Assembly: GCA_041485905.1 (NCBI GenBank)
Contig: JBGPKK010000153.1
Coordinates: forward strand, 1 to 10,956
Direction: 5' to 3'
DNA from: JAHFUI01 sp041485905
Lineage (GTDB): Bacteria > Acidobacteriota > Vicinamibacteria > Vicinamibacterales > CAVVIG01
DNA length: 10,956 bases
Part shown: in pieces, positions 6,986 to 10,956 of the stretch
Layout: each line of letters opens with the position of its first letter
How positions within the stretch are numbered: the stretch's first letter is position 1
Program-made: the position numbers and the translations under genes
Notes under the pieces: model-generated
Database searches by the model: none
Told to the model about the DNA's origin: nothing
The model's input: only the letters and a program-made list of their open reading frames with translations

Positions 6986-7477
6986 ATGCACAAGCACGCG
7001 CGCCGACTGGGTCTGGCAGCCGTGGTGGCTGCGCTGTTCTCTGTCGACGCCCACACGCTGTTCGCGCAGGCGAAAGACGACCCGTTCGTCGGTTCCTGGG
7101 TGTTGGACCGCGCCAAATCCGAATTCAGCGGCAACATTCCGGAGAAACGCCGGACGATCTTCGAACTGACCCCCGACGGCAAGATCAAGCACATTACCGA
7201 GACGATTGTCGCCAACGGCAGCACCGACCGCATCGAGTACGCCGCCAAGTACGACGAGAAGGACGTGCCCATCTCGAATTCGTTTCTGTGGACCGTCTCG
7301 CTCAAGCGCATCAACCCCCGAACGGTCGAGCGCAACGGCAAAGTCAACGGCATGGTGGTGGAAACGTCGACAAGAACCGTGTCTGCCGACGGAAAGACGC
7401 TGACGATCACGACGAGCGGCACCAACGGCGGCAACGACTACAGCAGCACGCAGGTGTTCACGCGCGAGAAGCCGTAG
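6986..7477 (+). CDS. Small secreted lipocalin-like protein of unknown function
   Basis: The protein has 163 residues, with a signal peptide of about 27 residues (charged HKHARR, then LGLAAVVAALF, ending near TLFAQA). The mature part starts with DPFVGSWVLDRAKSEFS (residues 32-48), followed by alternating polar/hydrophobic strands (IFELTPDGKIKHITE, YAAKYDEKDVPI, TVSLKRINPRTVERN, TLTITTSGTN). I know this layout (short G-x-W opening strand, a K/R-S-x-F/Y-S turn, a TVSLKRI strand, a KTLTITTSGT strand) from small acidobacterial periplasmic proteins that look like lipocalin-type beta-barrels. A ligand-binding role is plausible but unproven. The gap of 65 bases from the preceding gene contains an inverted repeat, so cotranscription is uncertain. 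Confidence 0.85.
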   Translation: MHKHARRLGLAAVVAALFSVDAHTLFAQAKDDPFVGSWVLDRAKSEFSGNIPEKRRTIFELTPDGKIKHITETIVANGSTDRIEYAAKYDEKDVPISNSFLWTVSLKRINPRTVERNGKVNGMVVETSTRTVSADGKTLTITTSGTNGGNDYSSTQVFTREKP

Positions 7478-7550
7478 GCCGGGTGCGCCGGGTGGGTCAG
7501 GTGGGCGGGTAGGTAGAGCACTCACCTGGCCTACCAGACGTACCAGACCC
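7474..7550. repeat. Intergenic G-quadruplex motif with an imperfect long-arm inverted repeat
   Basis: The plus strand has five GGG tracts at 7481-7483, 7490-7492, 7494-7496, 7503-7505 and 7507-7509 with spacers of 6, 1, 6 and 1 bases, which fits the G3N1-7 quadruplex pattern. GTAGGCCGGGTG (7474-7485) pairs with CACCTGGCCTAC (7523-7534) at 11 of 12 positions. TACCAGAC is directly repeated at 7532-7539 and 7541-7548. The element fills the gap between the lipocalin-like gene and the hydrolase gene, begins at the stop codon of the former, and leaves no visible Shine-Dalgarno for the latter. Confidence 0.6.
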
Positions 7551-7552
7551 CC

Positions 7553-8482
7553 ATGCGACCCTGGATCAAGATCGCGCTGTCTCTCGCGCTGGTTGTCGCA
7601 GCGGGCGAGGGCCTGTATCTGGCCGCCGACCCGGAGCGTCGTGATATTGATCCCGCCGTCCGAGCCGCGACATCGGGACAGTTCGTGCGCCTGAGCGACG
7701 GGTACACCCACTACGAGATCGGCGGGCCAGAGGGTGGCCGCGTCGTCGTGCTTGCCGCCGGCATCAGCGTGCCGTATTACATCTGGGATCCGACGTTTGC
7801 CGCGCTCGTGCAGGCCGGCTTCCGTGTCCTCCGGTACGACTACTATGGCCGCGGCTATTCGGATCGGCCTGATGTCGCCTACACGCAGGACTTCTACGTC
7901 CGCCAGCTCACTGATCTCCTCGACTGGTTGCGAATCGCGCAGCCGGTCGATCTCGTCGGCTTGTCGTTTGGCGGCTCGGTGGTGACCACGTTTGCCGATC
8001 GCTATCCCGCGCGTGTGCGTTCTCTCGTCTACATGGACCCGTCATTCCGCACGCCCTACACCGTGGGGTTTCTCGAACGCATGCCCCTCGTGTGGAATTT
8101 TCTGACGGCCGTCTTCAACGAGCGCTTCTGGGGGGACGAGCAGTTGGACGATTTCCTCCACCCCGAGCGGTTTCCCGACTGGCCGGATCGGTATCGTGTG
8201 CAGATCCAGTACCGCGGCTTCCGGCGCGCGCAGCGATCGACAGCGCTGAGCAATGCGGACGTGGATCAGGGGCCGGAGCTGAAGCGCGTCGGCGAGCACC
8301 CTCGATCCGTGATCGCGTTCTGGGGCAAGCAGGACAACGCCGTTCCGATCGAATTCAGCGCGACGCTGCTGCAGGCGATGCCTCGCGCCCGCCTCGTGCC
8401 GGTCGAAGACTCGGGGCACCTGCCGCAGTGGGAGCAGCCGGGCGTCGTGCATCCGGCGTTGATCGCGTTCCTGCGGCAGTGA
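7553..8482 (+). CDS. Alpha/beta-fold hydrolase with N-terminal membrane anchor
   Basis: The protein has 309 residues. Residues 5-24 (IKIALSLALVVAAGEGLYLA) form a hydrophobic segment that is an uncleaved anchor or signal. The hydrolase domain follows: strand VVVLAAG (64-70) before the oxyanion region ISVPYYIWDP, then FRVLRYDYYGRGYSDRP, the nucleophile elbow GLSFGG with Ser138, a cap region rich in Trp/Phe/Arg (about 165-230), the acid Asp261 in FWGKQDNAVP, and His289 in DSGHLPQWE. The Ser-Asp-His triad is complete, so it should hydrolyse an ester, amide or similar bond. The sequence is like the monoacylglycerol lipase/MhpC-type group, but the substrate cannot be assigned. The ATG at 7553 has no visible Shine-Dalgarno. 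The preceding gap is 75 bases and contains the G-rich element; the next gene is convergent. Confidence 0.93.
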   Translation: MRPWIKIALSLALVVAAGEGLYLAADPERRDIDPAVRAATSGQFVRLSDGYTHYEIGGPEGGRVVVLAAGISVPYYIWDPTFAALVQAGFRVLRYDYYGRGYSDRPDVAYTQDFYVRQLTDLLDWLRIAQPVDLVGLSFGGSVVTTFADRYPARVRSLVYMDPSFRTPYTVGFLERMPLVWNFLTAVFNERFWGDEQLDDFLHPERFPDWPDRYRVQIQYRGFRRAQRSTALSNADVDQGPELKRVGEHPRSVIAFWGKQDNAVPIEFSATLLQAMPRARLVPVEDSGHLPQWEQPGVVHPALIAFLRQ

Positions 8483-8631
8483 CCTCTGGGAATCTCCACG
8501 TTTCGATAGAATGGCAGCGGATCACTCGCTTCCCCCGACGACAACACGCCATAACACGCATGACAAGTTCATACGCGGAGATTGAATGGCCACAGGAAGT
8601 CGAACGAGCCGTTCGCAGACGCTAAGAAGCC
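8483..8631. other. Convergent intergenic region with an orphan -10-like box and a 21-codon ORF
   Basis: This lies between the plus-strand hydrolase and the minus-strand beta-barrel gene. It holds TAGAAT at 8507-8512 on the plus strand with no recognised gene behind it. A small ORF from ATG 8560 to TAA 8623-8625 (MTSSYAEIEWPQEVERAVRRR) has no visible Shine-Dalgarno and matches nothing I know. A weak hairpin has arms CGAACG (8601-8606) and CGTTCG (8610-8615). No convincing terminator with a T-run is seen for either flanking gene. Confidence 0.35.
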
Positions 8632-9255
8632 TCACCGGAACATCCACGTGAGGTTGACTCTGATCGTGCGGCTCTTGACGGTGAGATCGTCGCCGAGGTT
8701 GTGGTCCTTGTTCAGGTCTTTCAGTCCGGCGTCATACCGAGCCTCGATGCCGAATTTACCCATCGAGATCCCTGCGCCGGCTATGATCGACACGTCGACG
8801 CGCTGCACGTCGTCCTTGACGTCGCTGGTCGTGCCTGCGGCCTCTTCTTTCGCCCGCACCAGGAATTCAAACCCCGGTCCGCCGACCACGTAGACCGTGC
8901 GACTGCCCGTGCGCCAGACGCCGACGCGGGCGAGAATCGGCACTTCAATCCAATCCCACTTCTCGCTGGCGCTGAACGATCCCACCGTGTCCTTCACCGA
9001 GAAATGCCTTTGCGAGTACGCCACCTCCGGCTGGATGGCCACGGCGTGCGTAATCGGCCACAGCGCGAAGCCGCCGACGAACAGGCCGGCCTCGTTGCCG
9101 GTAGTGATTCCGGTGGCGTCAGAGCCAGCGAGTCGAGCCGACGAGATGTTCGCGCCCACCACGACGCCGCCGGTCGGGCCGTCGGCCGCCACGGCGGATG
9201 TGACCGAGAGCGCCAAGACGCATAAGCCGAGAGGGAGCACGCGCTGTATCAACAT
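8632..9255 (-). CDS. Outer-membrane beta-barrel protein (PorT / OMP_b-brl type)
   Basis: The protein has 207 residues. A signal peptide runs to about residue 24 (LPLGLCVLALSVTSAVAA). The mature chain opens GVVVGANISSARL and continues with alternating amphipathic strands and polar turns: AGLFVGGFALWPI, AVAIQPEVAYSQRHF, WDWIEVPILARVGVW, TVYVVGGPGFEFLV, VDVSIIAGAGISMGKFGIEARYDAGL, and the final RTIRVNLTWMFR. The GxxFVGGF..P.....AIQPEVAYSQ pattern and the EVPIL strand are typical of the PF13568-type eight-strand barrel. It sits in the outer membrane; its function is unknown. The start ATG (9255-9253) is supported by AGGAGG 4 bases upstream. It lies 62 bases downstream of the beta-propeller gene on the same strand and may be cotranscribed with it. 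Confidence 0.9.
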   Translation of the reverse strand: MLIQRVLPLGLCVLALSVTSAVAADGPTGGVVVGANISSARLAGSDATGITTGNEAGLFVGGFALWPITHAVAIQPEVAYSQRHFSVKDTVGSFSASEKWDWIEVPILARVGVWRTGSRTVYVVGGPGFEFLVRAKEEAAGTTSDVKDDVQRVDVSIIAGAGISMGKFGIEARYDAGLKDLNKDHNLGDDLTVKSRTIRVNLTWMFR

Positions 9256-9259
9256 CCGA

Positions 9260-9265
9260 CCTCCT
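9260..9265 (-). promoter_or_regulatory. Ribosome binding site AGGAGG for the beta-barrel gene
   Basis: On the minus strand a perfect AGGAGG lies 4 bases before the ATG at 9255. Immediately upstream, 9269-9278 is a perfect 10-base palindrome CAACCGGTTG, which is a possible protein-binding site. Confidence 0.85.
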
Positions 9266-9317
9266 AAACAACCGGTTGGCTTCTCGATCGTGCCAGGGTC
9301 ACAGTCAGACGAACATC

Positions 9318-10505
9318 CTAGTTATGGCCGAAGACCACGACACACCCTGTTCCAATGATGCCAAACGAGGCGCACGGCGTCGGATCGGCGCCTGCGGGCG
9401 GCCGCGTCGCCACCGAAAAGATGTGATTGTTGCCTTCGTACGCCGCGAGGTTCCGGAGTCGCGCCGCCGGCACGTTTTGTTTCCAGGTGCTCGTGGCAGC
9501 GTCGATAACGCTGAGCGACGCCGCGCCGGCCGCGGTGGGCCCGAACGGGACGAGATAATACTGGCCGTCTCCTTCGTTGTACCAGACCTCGTCACCTCCG
9601 CCGGCTTGTGTGATCTTGCTGATGATGCTCCCGTCGATTGCGCTCATGATGTAGGCGTTGCCGCACGCCGACACGAGGAGACGCTGGAGCGGTCCAAGTG
9701 CCAACCCGTTGACGCCGGGGCCGCCAAAGGCCGGACAGTCGGGGATGGGCAACGTCTTGGTCACCTTCATACCGACGGGGTCGATCACGGCTTCATACGC
9801 GACCGGCCCCGGCACGTTGATGATGAACGAGTGGAGTTGGGTGTCCCACACCGGCTGCTCCATGCCGTCTGCATCGGGAAAGAGAATCTGCCCGAGAATC
9901 TTGTAGGAATCCGCAGACACGAAGGTGACGCGTGGAGGCGTTGAAAAATCATTCGCGATCAGAATGACGCGCTCGAACGGATCGTAAGCCAGCTCGTCGG
10001 CGCGGCCATCGGCGCTCTTGCCGATGAGAATCGACTGGATGATTTGAGGGGGGTTGCGATTCAAATCGACGACCTGCAACGTGCTGTCGCTGTCTCCGGC
10101 CCACAGGATGTTATCCGGCGTCACCAGGACGCCGTTGGGGCCCGAATTCGAGAGGCCCCCGGAAGTCTTGGCGATAAATCCAGGAACCCGGCCCACGTAG
10201 GTACTGTTCACGGCATCGATGATGTCGATGCCGGCATTCGATCGATCGGCGATGTACAACCGTCCTCTCATCTGATCGACCCACATGATGTCGATGCTGG
10301 AGAGAAAGGGCGTAACGGCGATCGCGCCGATGATGCTCACGGGACTCTTCAGCGGGCCCGGCGGGACCAGAGGAGCGCGACCGAGCGTGGATGGCGTCAC
10401 CTGGGTCGGCGACCCAAGGGGCCTGGACCACTGTTGTGCGCTGATCACCAGCGTGAGAGACGCCGCGACTGCGACGACAAGACCGCCCTTCAATCCCAAT
10501 GGCAT
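9318..10505 (-). CDS. Secreted beta-propeller (YVTN/NHL-like) protein
   Basis: The protein has 395 residues. A signal peptide ends near residue 23 (LVVAVAASLTLVISA, then QQW). The mature chain contains repeated blade-like units: GRLYIADRSNAGIDIIDAVNSTYVGRV (81-107), PDNILWAGDSDSTLQVVDLN (130-149), ADELAYDPFERVILIANDF (169-187), QPVWDTQLHSFIINVPG (217-233), NGLALGPLQRLLVSACG (266-282), and DEVWYNEGDGQYYLVPF (305-321) followed by LSVIDAAT. These follow the strand-turn-strand pattern of YVTN/NHL/SMP-30-like propellers. No catalytic or metal site could be identified with confidence, so a binding or scaffold role is as likely as an enzymatic one. The ATG at 10505 is preferred: an in-frame reading from 10871 would add 122 Arg/Ser-rich residues, overlap the divergent gene and remove the signal peptide from the N-terminus. 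Confidence 0.88.
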   Translation of the reverse strand: MPLGLKGGLVVAVAASLTLVISAQQWSRPLGSPTQVTPSTLGRAPLVPPGPLKSPVSIIGAIAVTPFLSSIDIMWVDQMRGRLYIADRSNAGIDIIDAVNSTYVGRVPGFIAKTSGGLSNSGPNGVLVTPDNILWAGDSDSTLQVVDLNRNPPQIIQSILIGKSADGRADELAYDPFERVILIANDFSTPPRVTFVSADSYKILGQILFPDADGMEQPVWDTQLHSFIINVPGPVAYEAVIDPVGMKVTKTLPIPDCPAFGGPGVNGLALGPLQRLLVSACGNAYIMSAIDGSIISKITQAGGGDEVWYNEGDGQYYLVPFGPTAAGAASLSVIDAATSTWKQNVPAARLRNLAAYEGNNHIFSVATRPPAGADPTPCASFGIIGTGCVVVFGHN

Positions 10506-10511
10506 CGTTCG

Positions 10512-10519
10512 CCTTCCTT
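10512..10519 (-). promoter_or_regulatory. Ribosome binding site AAGGAAGG fixing the propeller start
   Basis: On the minus strand AAGGAAGG lies 6 bases before the ATG at 10505, supporting that start over upstream in-frame codons. Confidence 0.75.
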
Positions 10520-10529
10520 TCGTAACGTA

Positions 10530-10561
10530 GCGCCTACGAGTCGGTGCGACTCTACTGGCGC
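10530..10561. promoter_or_regulatory. Two-tier dyad in the leader of the propeller gene
   Basis: The outer arms GCGCC (10530-10534) and GGCGC (10557-10561) enclose inner arms GAGTCG (10538-10543) and CGACTC (10547-10552) around a GTG loop; the arms are separated by TAC and TACT. This makes a nested hairpin with a small interior loop. It lies just upstream of the Shine-Dalgarno on the minus strand and directly downstream of an AT-rich TTATAT (10569-10564, minus strand) that could be a -10 box. It is either an operator overlapping the transcription start or a leader RNA hairpin. There is no T-run, so it is not a standard terminator. Confidence 0.5.
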
Positions 10562-10675
10562 GGATATAAGGAAACAAGGGGCCGTGAGGATCTGTGAGAA
10601 AGGAAGACTCAATGATCCAACCTTCTAAACGTGTTGACCTCGGCGTCCTCAGTGTGATGGATAGGTCGGCTGCAT

Positions 10676-10681
10676 TAGAAT
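10676..10681 (+). promoter_or_regulatory. Candidate -10 box (TAGAAT) for the divergent gene, leaderless geometry
   Basis: TAGAAT ends 8 bases before ATG 10690 with no Shine-Dalgarno between. A TGTGAT (10653-10658) sits 17 bases upstream but is a poor -35 match. The geometry is nearly the same as that at thrA and suggests a message starting at or next to the ATG. Confidence 0.4.
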
Positions 10682-10689
10682 CTCCCCTG

Positions 10690-10956
10690 ATGCCGATCCG
10701 ACGTCGCTGGCTCTTTGTGGGTCTCGTGTTCCTCACGCTCGCGCCGGGCGCGCGAGTCCTGTTTGTCGGCCTCGGCGCAGCCGACACGCTGCCGGCGCGG
10801 TTGAGCGATCGGGAATTCTGGAAGCTCATTGAAGACTTCTCGGAGCCCAACGGCAGCTTCCGCTCCGACAACCTGCTCTCGAACGAGCTGCAGTTTCAGT
10901 ATGTGATCCCGCAGCTGACGCGGACGGCGAAGCCCGGAGGCGCCTATCTCGGCGTC
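10690..10956 (+). CDS. Conserved acidobacterial protein, FSEPxGxFRSDN family (3' end outside window)
   Basis: The frame is open from ATG 10690 to the window edge, giving 89 residues. It begins MPIRRRWLFVGLVF, with a hydrophobic stretch at about residues 7-29 that may be a signal or membrane anchor. It then has LSDREFWKLIEDF (38-50) and SEPNGSFRSDN (51-61), SNE (64-66), QYVIPQL, and KPGGAYLGV at the edge. I recognise the LSDxEFWxLxxxFSEPxGxFRSDNxxSNE block as a family recurrent in Acidobacteria; in those proteins I recall the chain continuing with a GPEQNF segment. Its function is unknown to me; a methyltransferase-like fold has crossed my mind for this family but the visible part cannot test that. 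It diverges from the propeller gene across a 184-base shared upstream region. Confidence 0.8.
   Translation, partial: MPIRRRWLFVGLVFLTLAPGARVLFVGLGAADTLPARLSDREFWKLIEDFSEPNGSFRSDNLLSNELQFQYVIPQLTRTAKPGGAYLGV

Noticed and set aside
9276..9944. 222-codon plus-strand open frame opposite the propeller gene
   Set aside because: The minus strand has a signal peptide, blade motifs and a good ribosome site; the plus frame has none of these.
10506..10871. N-terminal extension of the propeller gene on the minus strand
   Set aside because: It would add 122 Arg/Ser-rich residues ahead of a clear signal peptide and overlap the divergent gene at 10690; the start at 10505 has its own ribosome binding site.

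Overview
The window is GC-rich and densely coding, with short intergenic gaps, and carries nine genes (two cut by the window edges). Three things point to Acidobacteriota, most likely the Vicinamibacteria: several secreted-protein families I recognise from that phylum (a large PilX-like pilus protein, a cytochrome c fused to a copper monooxygenase, a GWFRNPDGSF protein, a lipocalin-like DPFVGSW protein, and an FSEPxGxFRSDN protein); GC-rich dispersed hairpins of a kind I recall from that group; and an AT-rich TANAAT -10 type box in front of several genes. This placement is inference from memory, not a database result.

Layout. 1-2130 (+): C-terminal 709 residues of a large PilX-like type IV pilus-associated protein with a tandem internal repeat. 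2146-2167: a perfect GC hairpin in the gap. 2213-4666 (+): thrA, a full-length bifunctional aspartokinase/homoserine dehydrogenase. 4706-6061 (+): a secreted mono-heme cytochrome c fused to a peptidylglycine-monooxygenase-like (PHM-like) type II copper domain with all six expected copper ligands recognisable. 6063-6920 (+): a secreted protein of unknown function starting directly after the oxygenase, whose N-terminus is encoded by a hairpin repeat. 6986-7477 (+): a small secreted lipocalin-like protein. 7553-8482 (+): a membrane-anchored alpha/beta hydrolase. 8632-9255 (-): an outer-membrane beta-barrel. 9318-10505 (-): a secreted beta-propeller protein. 10690-10956 (+): start of a conserved acidobacterial protein, divergent from the propeller gene.

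How they fit together. thrA is a housekeeping amino-acid gene with no other threonine-pathway gene beside it. The oxygenase gene and the gene after it look translationally adjacent and could make a periplasmic oxidative module; the small secreted protein and hydrolase downstream are co-oriented but separated by gaps with their own structures. The beta-barrel and beta-propeller genes are co-oriented on the minus strand, 62 bases apart. No mobile-element gene, CRISPR array, tRNA or rRNA was seen. The most interesting items are the heme/copper fusion, the repeat-derived N-terminus of the gene after it, and the cluster of unusual intergenic structures (G-quadruplex motif, hairpins, possible leaderless promoters).
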